64,000 nucleotides of DNA from Atrichornis clamosus (GCA_013400975.1 WBMZ01002573.1:1-64000); one strand, 5' to 3'. Counted from the first letter of the stretch, positions 10,900 to 26,079 are shown. Notes: generated by a model not told the origin, from the letters alone. Numbers and translations: made by a program.

Positions 10900-13800
10900 T
10901 TTGACAATACTGATTCGCATTCCTCAAGGGCCCCAATGGGACATGCAAAGCATGTGCTGAAATTAGGAAAGACTGTATTCATTTTATGCTGTCTACTTCT
11001 TTAAATTTATTTTCCTATAATTTCTAAATGTTTACGAAGTTGTGTATATTCCTAAAACACAACAATACGTAATAAGTACACATGCACTAATCTGAGTTAC
11101 AACTGTTAGGAAAAAGAAAGAACAATCAACTTACCATTATTCAGCAAAAAATGCATTGGTGACATGCTACACAACATGTTAATTCTAGTATTTTTACACA
11201 AACCTAATCCACTGCAATTCACTGTTTTAGCTTTCAGGAACCCTTAGACAGGAATATAAACATTTTAAAAATAAAAAGTAATTGGGATGTGTTAACAGGA
11301 TAAATAGTACTGAGACAACACCAGGACTCAGATTTTAGGCAAACCACCATCGGCACCATGGATAGGTCTAGCAGAAATTTCAGATTTTTATGCCTTTACT
11401 AGCTGACAGCCTCAAACTGTTGCCAAGTTCAGGCTTCATCATGAAATCAAGAACTTTTCGTAAGTTCTGGGGCTTTTATCTTTATTGGGCTTAGGCAGAG
11501 CAATCATAGTAGAGGCCTATAGAGATCCAATGCCACTTCAAATCTTGCTAAACCCTTACTTAACCTTGCTGACATTCATGAACAGCAAGCTCTACTCCCT
11601 AATTATTATTAATTAATGCTGTGTGAAAAAGTATCTCCTTTGTAGCTACATCAGCATGCTTCTGTGTTTTGTTGTTGTTGCCCCATCTTTGCTGCAGCAG
11701 CCAGACACATTCCATACCTTGAGGAACCATGTAATTAAGCAACTTGAATGTTGCAACCACCTGAACAGCTCAAAGCAACTACACGTCCTGAAACATGCAA
11801 ATAGGTTTATATCACCTATCTGAGGTATATTTTATTTAATGAACAATAGACCAAATCTCTGTCTTGTGAACTAAACTAATAAGCTTAATCTCAAACTGGA
11901 TACATATTAAAATAAATTTCTTGGGATATATTATCAACAGAAATCTGACCCAATCTCCCTTTAAAATAATCACCATGCAATCAGTTTCTGCACAAAAACA
12001 GAAGTCAATGTTTCCCTGTCTCTCTCTATGGCTGTAAAAAGCTGAGCCATATTAAATTAATGTGTGCCTTTGACTTCTCAGTCTTTGGAGATTGTGTCTG
12101 TGTGTGGTCTGTTCTCTCTGTAAAGTATGACCAGCAACTCGTGTGTGTCTTCCACATTTGTTCAACAGCCACAAGTGACCCAGAGTATCATCTGCAAAGT
12201 GAGGCACATATGGCAATGATTAATGGGGGCTGAGAAGTAAATAAACTGCCTAAGTTGTGGGGGAAGCTTTGGAAGGGGCACAGAATGGAGGAGAACAAAG
12301 CATCCCTTGAGTTTGAAAATGCATTCACAACGAACTGTAAGAGCAAATGAAGAGATAGTGCCTACTCCTAGAAGCAAGAGAAAACAAATTAGACCAACAC
12401 ATTAAGGATTTATAACGCAATAAAAATGAAGACTATCATATCTGGAAAGATCATAATAAAAGCATCAGCGTACTGGCAGTTCTCAAACAGGCAGCAGGGC
12501 TATTAGACTATTAGAGAGACTTCCAAAGATGCAGACTGCATCTTTCACATACAAATACCCACAAATTGTATATGAAATATATGTACAAGAACACAGAGAT
12601 GCACACAGAAATACCTGCTGTGATATGAATGTCATAGCTGACAAGATAAACAGGATTCAGGCTTACTTTTGTGTTAATACCTGAGTACTGGCCCTTTCTC
12701 CAGGGTTAGGCTAGAAGTATCTGGAATTGCTCAAGATGCTAGCAGCTTTATGAGGAAAATATGGTACAAAACAATACATTAACCTCGGCCAAAAGGCTGG
12801 GGATCAGGAGTCTCCAAGTTATCTTGGCCATGGTCTTTTTCTTCCTGCCATGCCCCTTTTCCATTTATTGGCAAGTGTCATTTTTATCTGTGCTTATGAA
12901 TAGGGGAAAAGATGAGATTTCACATCTGCTGAGTTTACTTGCCTTGCTGGTAATAGTGTAGTGCAGCCCAGCCCTACAGCACTACCATTCCACACAGCTG
13001 CCTCAAGTCTAGAGAAAAAACCATGGGAACTGTAAAGCAGCAATCAATCCTAAGGCCTCTACTCTAGAGACCACTAAGTGCTGTTGGCCAGTCTCCGGGC
13101 TTCCTCAAAACAGAAGCAAATATTCTTGAAATACCTCTCCTTTCTATGGAGATGAGACTATGATCTTTGTCTGACCAGACCAAGTACAAAACACTGGGTA
13201 ATTTCCTGCTGATTTCACAATTTTCTCTGTCATGGGGGCACAAGGCACCATTTGGACACTCATCCAATGCACTGATGGGTCTCAGGAGAGATGGAATTAT
13301 AAACTTCTCTGAAGCAGGCTGCCTTCTTAAGGAACAAAACTACAACAAGCCTGAAACAAGCAAGCAAGCTTTCACCCAACTTGGGTTTCTATGTTTTTTC
13401 AGCCTGAAAAATCTCTATACAGCAATGTGTATGAGTAATACCTATTACAGGTAAGCTTCTCAATACATCACAGCCTACACCACCATCTCTGCTAGTGGCT
13501 GTGATAAGAAGGATGAGGCTATCCAGTCCCAGGATTTGAGGCATTCAATTTGAGTTAGAGTGTATTTCATACGCCATGTACATCCTTCCTAATGCTTAGC
13601 TGAGAAAGAGAGTGTCATTCATCTGACCATGTGCATTGGTCAATTCAGATAGGGAAGAATATAAAAGTCAAAGGAAATGACCAAAAGTAATAGCTGTTTT
13701 CTAGTTTCTTTTTCTATTAACATTTTCAATTAGCTGTATGGTTTCGGCTCTTTGGCTCCTTTCCCCCACCTGGATTGCATTTATCGGTTAAATTTGAGTA

Positions 13801-14660
13801 CAGTGCCACAGAAATAATGTCTTAATGCACAGAACAATTGATAGAAGAGCAATGTATACTACATACTTGTATAAATAGTCTCAGGTCACTGCTAGGCTGA
13901 TAAAACACTCATACACTGCTCTCTGGTTCTGTGACATGAGCAGAGCTCCTTTAGTGAATTATGATATTGCATTAATTCATTCCAGGTCCAGCTGTTAGCC
14001 AGCACAGTTACAGTTCCATTTTGATGTTCTGAGCTTTGCACATGTAATAAATCACTGTGGCAGCACAGGGATTTATGTGAACAATTCCTCATACATTTAT
14101 ACAAATTCATACACCTATCAAAGGCTGTCTTGTTTTGCAGCTCACTTCAAACACCACCTGCAAAAGCCTGCTAAGTTTCAGGATCTGACATGTTCATTAA
14201 GTCAATTTATGTGATGAGAGATCCAGTAGGACCAAAGGCTCACAGGATCTTTTGGAGAAATGCTTAGCATGAAGACTCATTGTTACTTCCTTGCTCACCC
14301 TTTAAAGCCCCAAACACATTCTGTATGCTCCTGTATTGAAATCAAAGTTATAGTAATCTATGCATCTTGACTGTCCCCACATTTTAGGGCATTCACCATG
14401 TTCCAGTTACACTGGCATGGCAATTTCAAGCAACCAGAAGAACCAAATACATATTTAGCAAAGCTGATACACAGATGAAATAAATATATCCTGGCTCAGA
14501 GTTATGCTGAAAAAAAGGGACAGGACAGGGCTTTCAGAGAAGCTCAGGGCACTGGACACACAAATCCCATTAAAAATTGGCTGATTTCATGTTATTTTAA
14601 AAATACTGGCTGTAGTTATTCAAAGAACACACCAGTTAATATCTTTGGATTACTCTGGGT
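10900..14660. other. Non-coding stretch, nothing recognised
   Basis: No exon or RNA gene recognised. The open frames here are short (under 100 codons) and do not resemble known proteins. Confidence 0.55.
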
Positions 14661-14664
14661 AACA

Positions 14665-14820
14665 AAAATAGGAGCCTAAATCAGGCTCCTGAAGCCATAC
14701 TGAGGCACTGAAGTAAGTGTCCTGCTTTGCAAAAGTGCTGATACCAGCCACTCCCACTGACTCAACGAATGTGCTCAGCACCTTGCTAGCAAATCAGGCT
14801 CAAATTAGAGCACTGACATT
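14665..14820. repeat. Ancient reptile-type interspersed repeat with internal palindrome
   Basis: The text holds blocks I recognise from repeats abundant in turtle and crocodile DNA: 'aggagcct' (14,670-14,677) inverted as 'aggctcct' (14,683-14,690), then 'ttgcaaaagtgctga', 'ccactcccactgactcaa', 'gtgctcagcacctt' and 'aaatcaggctc'. The order matches the familiar unit in which a short 'cattgacttcaatggga' core is flanked by 'gtgctgagcacc' arms. It is likely a fossil of an old CR1/L3-like or MITE-like element. Orientation and class cannot be fixed by eye. Confidence 0.45.
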
Positions 14821-15524
14821 AAGCTATTAATCAGCCAAGTTTCAAACCAGAAACAGTCCATCAGGGGAAGGAAGGAATGGAGAAAAATTAAGACTACAGG
14901 GAAGAGTGAACAGATTGCTCTACAAAGTCATCTTTAGATTGTTACAAGAGATTTTTCTTCAGAAGTATGACATTATTAATGTATGTAACATAAAACAGTT
15001 CCACAAACAGAAGCTCTTTGCTTGAGTCTGCTTCAACAACAGTAACACCAGTTTCATATAATGCACAATGCATCCCCAGAGATTTGCACTAAATCAAGTT
15101 GACAAGAAAATCAAGACAGAAACCATAGAGAAGAGCTTTGAAAAATAAATCAAAAAGGCTATGCTGATTCTGCAGCACAGCTCTGTGCATAGATAAGCCA
15201 GCTTTCTCCAAAGTCATCTTGGATTGTTGCTAGGGCTTGTGAAAATGCAGAGAGGCAGGATAGGAGTAATGTAGAGATTACGTGTTATCTATGGATATGA
15301 AAAAGAAATTACCTACAGTTACATGAATTCTGTCGTAACTACTTCAGCACTACTATTGCTTTGGTGCAGACAGGACTGGGCCCCTGTTGTTGAATACAGC
15401 ATGTTCCTCTAAAATGTATGAACTACCACTAAATTAATTTTATGCTTACTAGACACAGGTTTTCCCAAACAATGTCTCTTCTGATTTATATAACAAGTTT
15501 TCTTTACACAGATTGATATGCTTT

Positions 15525-15608
15525 CCTTAATATGATTTTATAAAAGGGTAAACATTTGGTTTATCTTGCCTTAATATGATTTTATAAAAGGGTAAACATT
15601 TGGTCTCT
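15525..15608. repeat. 44-bp direct tandem duplication
   Basis: A 36-nt identical segment begins at 15,525 and again at 15,569, giving a period of 44 bp and about two units. The copies then diverge (TTTATC against CTCTTT). The identity suggests a recent slippage-type duplication. No coding role is seen. Confidence 0.9.
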
Positions 15609-18600
15609 TTCTAGAGACACATGGCAGCCATAAAGTTTTCCTAATGTGTCCCTTGAGAAGTCTCTGGGGAAGAGGAGTCCCATGAGGGAAAGTCTCAATC
15701 ATACCACATTCCATTCTCAGTCACCAGTACTGCGGGTTTAGCCATATAAAAAAGGACATGTCCCAAAAATGTCAAAGCTCTGGTGCACCCTGAGAGCTAT
15801 GAAAGGGAAAAAATTTCAGAAAAGCTTCAAGGTTACTCTAAGTTATATGGCAGCTTGTCTAGCTGTGAAGTTCATGCACCAAAATCCTTCCAGTCTTTGG
15901 CTGGATCAGTGATTCCAGCCTACATATTTTGGTAGTTATGACCTCATCTGTAATTAATTTGATACAATCTTGTTTTGACAAATATGCACTTCAAACATAT
16001 TATTATTTCCTGACATATTTTTTAGAAAGCTCTACATCTATTTTGCACCTTATATTCATTATTTCAGGCAGTTCCCACCCCAGAGTCTTTGCACACCATG
16101 TTCCCAAGACAAGAAATTGAGTGACTAAGGGAAAAATGTATGAAAGAAGGTGGCATGAATAACAATGAAGATGGGTGTGCTCACATAAATCAGCAGTCAC
16201 CATGGTCACAGATGGCCTCCAGCTTCAAGACTGCCAGGTGACAGTGATTTGTAGGCAGTGCAGCAAAGACAGGCCTTGAAGGGGGTTTTGGAAGACAGTC
16301 AAGGGGTAGTTTGAAGTTTGGCAGGAGAGTTTACAAGAGAAGGTGTCTAAATGGAAAAATGCAAACAAATGAGGAGATAAATGTTAGTGGAATAAAGCAA
16401 AGGCACTGAAAATCAGGTATTGCATTAAATAGTGAATGAAGTCTTACCAACGAAAAAGAAACTGCTTTTATGACTTTCTCATAAGTACCAAAGCTGGTAT
16501 TTTTAAAAATGAAACATGATTTTTTTGATTGCTTTTAATTGTCCAGCTTACACCACCTTAACAAACTTGTTGGGATTTTTTCCACTTGGACAAATAGTGA
16601 AAACCCACATTCTGAAAATATTAAGAACTTTCACTGGAAGATTGGTGAAAGGCCAAGTATATTAGTATACTGTTAAGAAACAAGGTGCACACAAAATCAG
16701 TCTGATATAACAGACAGAACTTTGTATCCCTGCTTAAACTGCTCACCTATACCATGTTTAGGTAGTTCTGATTGAATCACAACTACTCGCCATGTTACTA
16801 GCAAAATCTTTTAGAGCAAATTTTGTGGGCAAAAGTAATAGTTCTTCCTCAATTAACTGATACAGTTGAGAAAAAACAGACAAGCTTCTGGTAATGTCAG
16901 TTTCCTAAGCCTTTGACAAAAACATTCCATCATTCCCAGCAGATTTACCTTTCTGACTCTGACACAAACACCTGAATATGCCATTTAACTTATTAATAAC
17001 ATAACTATAGAGAATAACACGGTCTTGAGTAAGACGTGGACGTGTTCAGACCAGAAACAAACTGAGGAGCCTAAATTTGATGCTTCCAAGCATCATTCTA
17101 GAACAAATTTGCAAGCCTGAATCCCATCCTGTTTAGGTCCTGACAGAGACCATGCCATTTCATTGGCATCGGGGATTGATCAAAAGGAAGGAGCACTGGC
17201 AAAGGCCATTCAATTATTATTGGAGATCTTGAAAAGCATTATTCAGTTTCTCTGAATATCAGCAGAGAAAGAGGAGGGGGAGAAAACCCAAACCCAAAAC
17301 TATTCACTAGTTTCCTTAAATTTCTAGGAAAGCAAAGAGAAATTTCACACCTTTCTTAGTGACATGTATTGAGTGCAAGTATCCAAGCATAAAATACTAC
17401 AGTTTTAGGAGCCACTCACTGGCTCATTGGCTTCTCTCAGTATTACGTCAATATACAGAACCAGCTCTTGCTTTGCAAGACAAAGATTCTGCTTTTGGAC
17501 ATGTGGGAAGGTGGCTTTTTAGAGCCTGACTGCAGTGCTACTGTTCAGAGAAACTTCAAACAAGCTCACTGTACTTGAAATGTATACACTGTACAACATT
17601 ACCAAAAAAAAAAACCCCAAACAAACTGAATCAAAGAAGAGAAAGAGTGCCTAACCGTTAGTGACTTGATTAGGAGGACTCCTTCCCAACAGGTGTCTGG
17701 TGTTGTTACTTAAGTGACCAAGCCTAACTTCAGCACTTTCAGTGTGGGAGATGAGTTATAGATCATTGTATTGGTCTGTAGTGAGTGGGAGGAAGCAGGA
17801 GCTCCCCAGGAGAATGCCAGTCACAGGCTGCTCTCCCATATCCAGGGGACAGAGCAGGAAGGCAGGGGAACACAGGAGGTCCCTGTTCCACTTGCTGTGT
17901 CCACACTGATGCTGAGCACTTCACAAATGCTGTGCAAGGTTCACAGACAAGCTGGAACATGACCAAAACTTCTAATGCAATCTCCCTCCCTCAGCTATTT
18001 TGAGTTTGTGTGAGACAGAAATCTGGACGTGGCTAATGCTTTTTGCAATGGTATACTATATAATCCAGGAATCATTTGAGAGTAAGTTTCTTTTACTACA
18101 AAAAGTAGCTAATGTCACAGTTCATAATGTCTACAAAATCCTGACCCTAATCTTGCCAAAAGCTTAAAAAATTCAAATGTCACTTTCTTGGCCTATCCCT
18201 GACAGAGACAAGGAAACTAAAGCCATTTAAACCACGTGAAGAGTCTTGGCAAACCAGTTCTGTTACTTCATGAAAAGGTCAGGACATAGTTGCGGAATGT
18301 GTGTTTATCCAAAGCTACTAGGCCGTGAGAAGGTGGGGCTGTCACTAGCAGAAGTACATTTAGTGGGAGGTGTTATGCAGCATGATGACAGAATCATTTA
18401 ACATATTATTATTGCCATTATTATGGTATTATTTAATGTTTCTAACAACATATAAGACTACACTAATCATTCATATTTCTGCTCTCTCCTAATCTGTTAT
18501 TGCTCATCAGTAAACCAGAAAATTATGATTAATTCTGAAAGTATTGTTACTCTATTTCCTAAAATGCATATTTTTAAACCAAATTCTGTGCACATCATCA

Positions 18601-21600
18601 TATTTATACACTAGAGTTAATATCCATTGGAAGTATAAATAAAATTGAATTGTCCACTAATAAAATCATTGTGTATTAAGACCACTGATCATGAAGCTCT
18701 CAAGACATGCAGGCTCTGGTTTGTCTGAGCTGCATGTCAGCATATGCAAGCAGAATGCAAACTGTAACCAAACGTGATTATAGCTGTATTTTGCAAAAAA
18801 GCATTACACACTCTTTTTCTCAACAACTGTGTATCAGGATAATTCAATGGCTGTGTTTTCCAAAGATCAGTGTTGGTAACTGAGGTCTTTTACAACACGT
18901 TTTTCCACGAAGTATTAGAATGAGAGATGTTTATATAAAGCTGACACCCTGAATGCACTAATCAAGTATCTCAGAGACATAAAGGTCAAATAAATTAAAA
19001 CTGGTGAGGTAGAAACATGTCCTATAGCATTTTTAACATAACATTAGGAATGCAGTACCATGGTAGTTCAACACAGCTGTACTATGTAAGGAAAAGTGGC
19101 AAGACTAGAGAGGATAGCAGCAAATAGAGTGAAAATTGTTTTAAGCGATTGCTGACTGCAGGTGCCCAATTTGAATTTTCTTGTGTCTTTACTTTTTCCC
19201 TCACAAGTGCTGAGTGTCTGCAGTATGCTGCATTTTGAAAACAGCTTTTAAGTTACATGGATTTCAATTTAAATATATGAAGGATGAAGATTCATTCAAA
19301 TGTTGGCTTTCTTTTTTCCAACTCTAAATTGCCATTTCAGCAATTTCTTTCACTTCATTAATTTTTTTCTGACAAAGAAGAATTACTTAGATGGATCTCA
19401 ACAATATTTTGGTTTCCCTGATTATGTAACTAAATAGCCATAAAACAAACTAAGGATGGGTTCAGCACAGCTAACATGGACTGGTGAAATGAAGCTGATC
19501 TGTCACTGCCTTCTGGGTGACAATAGAAAAGGCCCTTCTCTGACTCAGCTCCTGCCTTTGCATTGTGCTAGTTGAAATTTATTCCTCCTTTGTATTAATT
19601 GGGTGGATACTTTTTTCTTCCCTCCACTCCTCTATGGCTAGAGCTTCATCTCACACAAGATTCTGTTGACAGATTCTTCTGTTTCAAGGCAGCTGCTAAA
19701 GCATACTTCAGGAATTAATTTCTGTTAGCATCAAGAGCCCAGGCTGGTGGTGTCAGAGTGCAGGATCTCCTTGTGACAGCCTTCAGGTCGCTTTGTACAA
19801 AAGTGTAGCATAAGGAGAATATCGAAGTATCCCCAGAGGTGCCATTTGATCACAAAGCAGAGTGTATTTCTCAGAGAACCATCTTCTGATTTATGGCAAG
19901 TGCTGAGAAAAATCTAGAAAGCTCCAGTACTAACCTATTTTCATCTACTCATGTTTAAAATTAATGTTAAAGATATATATCAAAAGCAAAGTCATCCAGT
20001 AGACTATTACCACATCCCCTTATCTCCCAGATGCATACCTTGTTTTCACTCAGATAACCATTACATAAAGACTGTTTGTCAAATATAATAGGAGTGGGAA
20101 AGGGGGCTGTTATGCATGTTTTTAAATTCCAAGTAGCACCTAAAGACTGGACTGTAGAGGTGGAAGAGTACTTGTTTTTAGCTGTCATATTTTGCACATG
20201 GCTTCTCACAATAAGGACAAACTTCCTTTAAAAGTAATTGCAACGAAGAGCAGATGAAGGACAAATCTATTTGCTTTGTGCTGATCCACACTTAGCATCT
20301 AACAAAAAAAACTTATTCTCCAACTGCTGTGTATGTGCAAACTTGCATTTGTTACAAGTTTATGTGAATTTCCCAAACTGAATGAGAGTAATAGGACTTG
20401 AATGAACTTTCACAATCTATGTCAGAACCAGCAGTGGAGGGAAACTTGTCTCCAAAGTTAGTGCATCACTGGTGTGATGTTGATGCCACAGCATCAGTTC
20501 TGGAGGGGAGGCTAGAGATTAGAGTCTGGAGATTAGAATGTATCTAAGTGGCTGGTACTGGTCTGGCAAATTCAGAGTTTTCCTCTTAGTGAATGCCTCT
20601 TGCAGCTGCTCAAGGGTGTACACTAGGTGTCTCAGCTTCTAGTGCTCCAGCCAACACAGGTGCCAGAGCCCTCTCCAAGAGAGATGTCATAGCCTAGTGT
20701 CTTCCAGACAAAACCAAGCAAATCCTAGGGACTAAATCAGCTCTATCCCATTGAAAGCTGTACTATTTATAGATCCTCTAGGAATCAGTCCATACATAAG
20801 CAACTTCAGCAGTAATTAAAGTCATAGCATAGATGCCATGAAATTTTCCACTACAGTTTATTTGCCAATGAACATATTCAATCTCAGCTTAAAATCATCT
20901 GAGGGTTTTCAAAGCAGTAAATTGCTGCAGCGTGAGACTGCTAGCATTGATGAAGAGGTGTCAGCCAAATCTCTTTTATGGGAATTCCAGAGACCAAATC
21001 TCTTCCTATTGCAGCTTGTCCCAGGAGACTGCAGAGAATGGCTTTCCCCAGCAAAGATGACCCTAGGTCTGCTCAACAATGATAAGAGTTCAAACCACAA
21101 GCAATCTGTCCTGTGTTGCCTTTAGCAATACTGATATGAAAATAATGTTAGATACCCTGGTGATAACAACTCCTGGAGTCCTAGCTGAGCTTTTTAAAAC
21201 AAGAAACAAGGCCTTCTCTTTTGCTAGCACAGATGTAGCTCAAAATAAAGGCTGCAAAAGAAATACCTGCCTGCCTTTCAAATGGGTGTGCTGGGAGCTT
21301 GCCTGTACTGCTGGTGTGTGCTCCTGCAGCAGCATTAGCCAAACATTCCTTGTTCTGCTTCAGCTGCCTGGCTTGGGGAATGGGGCAATGTTTTTGCAGC
21401 AATGCCATCTGCTCCCTTCCAGTCATGAAAGATCTTGAGAATAAGCTAGCAGGAGAGGTGATTCACTGCATTTCTCCCACCATCATATACTGTATTTCCC
21501 TGTTATCCCTGACTTGCATTTTAGTTATAGGCAAGCCCCTTTACCCCATGCTCATTTCTCTTCCATAGTTCACAGAAGGAAGGATGGGATGAAAATTACT

Positions 21601-24600
21601 GTCCTAATGATCTTCAAGTTGGACCTGGCCTGGCACAGCATCTCACAAATGAAGCTACCAGAAACCCTGTGCAAGGCCAACACAGTTTCAAGTAACTGCT
21701 AGTGTTGTCATCAGGACTCCATCTGCTGTGCACTGTCATCCACTGTGCACTTTCTGTAGCCACATGTGCTGTCACTAGCATGGATTGATCTACATTGCAA
21801 AGTGTTTCATAACAAAAGTTTACAGGAACTAAATACCAGAAAATGTGAGAGCATCATATTACAGTTTTCAAACACAATAATTTTGTGGCTTGCACTGAGG
21901 TTTTACTACTGCTTTCCAAGCAAACTCTCAGGAAACATGAAAGAATATTCTATGCTTAAGTAAATGCTGTTCAAGAAACAAGACAACCTCCAGCAGGAAA
22001 AGGAACTCCTGCAGTATTGGCTAGAAGAGATGCCACAGCATTTCATTACAAGGAACAGAAAATTGATTATCATTTCTATCTATGCAGTGTGTATTCAAAC
22101 ACTCATTAAAATGTTAATTGGTCAAAACACACACCAAAATCTTAACACTTAGCACAACAGGTTTCAGCAGCTCCAACCAGCCTTCTAGAATCCCTAGACT
22201 TGTTAAAGCATTTCCCAATATGCATAAAAATCCTATTTTTATTACAGTTGTTGCTAACCTAGTATCAAGCCATTGCTAAACATTTCTAAGCCCAAACACC
22301 TGCACCTGGAGAGCAAGGACATAGGAATACTGCTACAGGCTTCTCACTTCTAACAGGTCAAATTAACCTCTTGAAGAAACAGCAACTGCCTCTGCATTTA
22401 ATATCTGCCACTAGTCTTTCTAATTCTTTGTGAAACATACCCAGTCAATATTATTTGTTTTTAATAAAGAAGAGATCACTGAGATTGATGGAAGGAGAGA
22501 CTAAGGTGAAATAAACAGTGCATATGGATAGCTACTTGTGTCACTGTTAGGAATAAGACAGTCACACAGGATCTAGAGAAGGCAAAGGCAATTCTTTAAG
22601 TTACAGAAAGAGGTTGTTTATATTTAGATGAACAGCTTCAGGAAGAGGTTACAGTTTCATACAGTACTCAGGAGGATAAATCCTTACTGGAGGATAGTAG
22701 AGCATTACTGTTGGAGATGGTACTGTTTACAAGGCCCAGAAATTTCACATTTATGGGTTAACTTGAGAGAACTGCAAGCCATATACACAGTGGCTAACAG
22801 GACACACAAGAACATGTACTCAAATCCATGAGAAGGGAACATCAGAAAAGGTATCCTAACACCACTTCTCAGAAAGCATCTATTCTATACCTACTGTTAT
22901 CTTTGAAAGACTGAATTCCATAGCTGTTGCAGCTGCCCTATGTGTGACACTCTGCAGTAAGCAGGCTTAAAACCTAGTGAATTCACTCAGCAGGGGATTT
23001 CTCCTGTGAGAGGGGATCCTTTTGTAGCCATAAGACAATTGCAGCTGTTCCTTCCTCACCTCCTGCTATAGGAAATGCAGCTGGGAAAGCTAGCAAGGCC
23101 TGGGCAGCAACAATTCCTCTGTTCCCAGCTTCTGGAATAATGAGTCAGCAACTCTTTATGTAACTTTTAGAATCAGGTATGAGGCGACAAATTTTGGTTA
23201 GACAAGTTTAGCACAGTTTGCCACAAAAACCTGAGAAATTACTGTTCTCTGCACCCCTAACCCTGTCTCCAACTCTATTTCCATCTGCATTCAGCATTTA
23301 ATTACATTTGAGAAAACAAGTCTTGTACGATGCAAGTCCTTCAGGAAGCTGGTGTTTCCAATTAATTCAGAACCTTGCTAATCTGCTCACTGTTACAGGG
23401 GCTGGCACAGAGCTCTTTGCTCAACTACCACTTGAGATGCATATGCCAAGATCTTCTGCAGAAGGGAAGCAGAACATGATTTAAATTCATGGGTTTTTTC
23501 TGAAACTGGAAAATCAATTTCAAATCCTGTAGACAAGCATTTATAGCATCCTGTACAAAGAGGAGCCATGTTACCTTAGGCTGGATGACACTCTAAACAA
23601 AAAAGGCTTGCCCTATTACCATTAATTAGTCAAAATGAGAGGGGACCTTGGTAATGTTTTTAAAGATGGATTTACAGCAATAGGAAAAACTACAGTCTTC
23701 TGTACTCCTTGTCTCATGCCCATCACTCCAATGTGAACATTCAACACCTCACCTTAACCAAGTCTGGTTGTGGAGCTTTGCTCAATTTGAGTTTTCTTAG
23801 TACTCTTGACTTGGATACAATGGCCTTGGAAGTACTGGAGTAGTCAGACACCAATTCAAGAAGGGCACTTAAGAAGAAGGGTCTCAAGTCTCATTAAAGT
23901 CAACAGATCTAAGCACATGGGCAGCAGCAGCTTTGCTTATCAGCATTCATTCAAGCAACTATACAAGTAATGCATTTAGGCACACAGTTCCTGCTGTAGC
24001 AGCCTAGTCATGCTCCTGGAGCACGCAACTGGAAGTCTAGCAAAATTATCCTTCTCAGACAGCTAAATTAGATTATTCGGAACTCCAAGACTCTGCAAAT
24101 TAGGATTGCTGGTTTCCATCCATCTATCTTAGACAGATCTCTTAAGGAATAATTTTCCCTCTACTTTCTTCTCTTACATTGCCCTGCAATGCAGAAAAGG
24201 CCCTCTGCAGGATTCTTGCAAGAGCACAAGCAAAACACTAGACAGGACAAGATACATAAGACAAGAAAATTCAGGAATTTGACTTTTTATAAAGTGTTTT
24301 CAGCTAAGATTTGTATTAGCCATTCTTGACTTAATCAGCCTTTCCATGGTCGCTATGGCAGCAGATTTAAGACAACACATGAGGAAAAGAGAACAAATTC
24401 ACTTGTAAAGGAACTCCACTAGTGTGTGAGATTGTTCTAGGTGTGAATTAGCTGAAGCAGTCTACCCCCAAGCAATTTTCAAACTCCTGGGCCAACTAAT
24501 ACTTCGCCAAGAGCAGAAAACTGACTGCCCAATCTCACCTTGTAGTTCAGCACAGTGCTGCATCTTGAAAACTCATTTTGGGAGAAGGGCTGGACTTGGA

Positions 24601-26079
24601 GGTGATAAACAGGATAGGAGAGTTCAATGCTATGTGGCCGCTCCTCAGAGTTCCTTCCAAAAATAAACTACTACACCCTTTAAAACAAAACCTTGACCAT
24701 ACAAGACATTAACGCCCTCAGCTCAAGCACTCTTTGTACACAGCAGGAGGAGATGTTATCAGGAGTAGCCCAGCCAAGAGAAACAACTGCTCAAGTAAAA
24801 TCCCTTTGTGACTGGTCCATTGTTGCTGAACACTCAGCAAGAAGCAAAGGGTGTCCTTCACTGGAATGGAACAAACCAGTGTAACAGCAAGAAGCTTTGC
24901 AAATATCATTAGCTACTATTCAAAACAGCAAGACAGTGGAAAAACAATGCAAGAGCTTACATATGCTTTATCATTTCTTTGCCATTCCCTCACCCCACAC
25001 ATAACAACTGCCCCAAACAATAAAAGGGTGGGAGGGTGCTGCCTAGTGAATGGAAAGGATATTGTAAGGCAGGACCTCCTGAAGCCAGGCACAGAGTTAA
25101 GCGCAAGCTGCTGTAAAATGCACAGCAGGAACCTGCAGTCAGACTAAAGTTCTGGCTACACTACTGTACCAGGGAGTAAGGACACACAGCAACATTTATC
25201 ACACCTTGCACAGATAATCTGAGTTAGGAATAGCACTGCCTCTCTATGCATCTGAGCACAGACATACTCTGGCCTATGCAGGTGCATCAATACAGTGTCA
25301 AAAGCCATCTGTGCCATTTGGAGATTATTGTTTCCTCACCAGGGTTCCAGAGACACACAGCATTGGATTTGGTGACTGGCCTTTGGCACATCATCCACAG
25401 CACAACCCTCATTCAAAGCATATGAAAAAATCACACAGAGGACAAACACAAATTATGATGTTAAAGCTGATACAGCCACAGCAACATATAAAACAGGAGA
25501 AGTAGCTAGTAGGAGAATGTAAGAAGATACGAGATAGAGCAGTCCCACCCCATGATGTGCTGCCAATATTTTAAAATAACAGCTCCCAGAAGCATTTCCC
25601 TGTCATGTGATGGATCCCACACAGCAGGAGTGACTGTGCTGCACAGACAAGTGCTGGGTGGGTCAAGGAATCTGTTTGCTCTTCTCTTGTTTTCCCCATT
25701 TAAACAAGGTTTTTATAAACACAACCAAGGAGGAAGGTGGCTCCACTTGGCAGACAGGCTCCGCCAGAGTAAATTTGCTGAAAGTGATTTTTCTCTGCTC
25801 CTGAAAGCTGTACTGAACATACTCAATAGCTGTGCACAGAGCTCAGCAGGTACAACCCAAAGAAGTGCTGAAGGCTTTATGCAGGGAATTAGACTGATCC
25901 TTCCCTCAGTATTCCCCTTTCAGCCTTCCAAAAATAACTGCTCTTCTAGTATAAGAAGATGAATTTTATAAGTAACTTAGTTTTACTCCCAAACTAGCTT
26001 GCATGAACTTCAAACAGGGTTGAATGAGTAATAACCAGAAAATGCAATTTGGCATAAAAAAATCACTTTCCTCTTCAAC
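15609..26079. other. Long non-coding stretch, nothing recognised
   Basis: Ten kilobases of AT-leaning sequence without a recognisable exon, RNA gene or full mobile element. There is a short TAT/ATT-rich patch near 18,400-18,440 and an A run with C-rich tail near 17,604. The longest frames (119 codons at 21,079 and 136 codons at 25,552) resemble no protein I know. Confidence 0.55.

Noticed and set aside
12160..12230. Possible MIR sense fragment around 'catctgcaaagtgaggca'
   Set aside because: A single short match without the flanking blocks in order.
25552..25962. 136-codon open frame on the plus strand
   Set aside because: No recognisable protein family, no promoter or splice context; consistent with chance.
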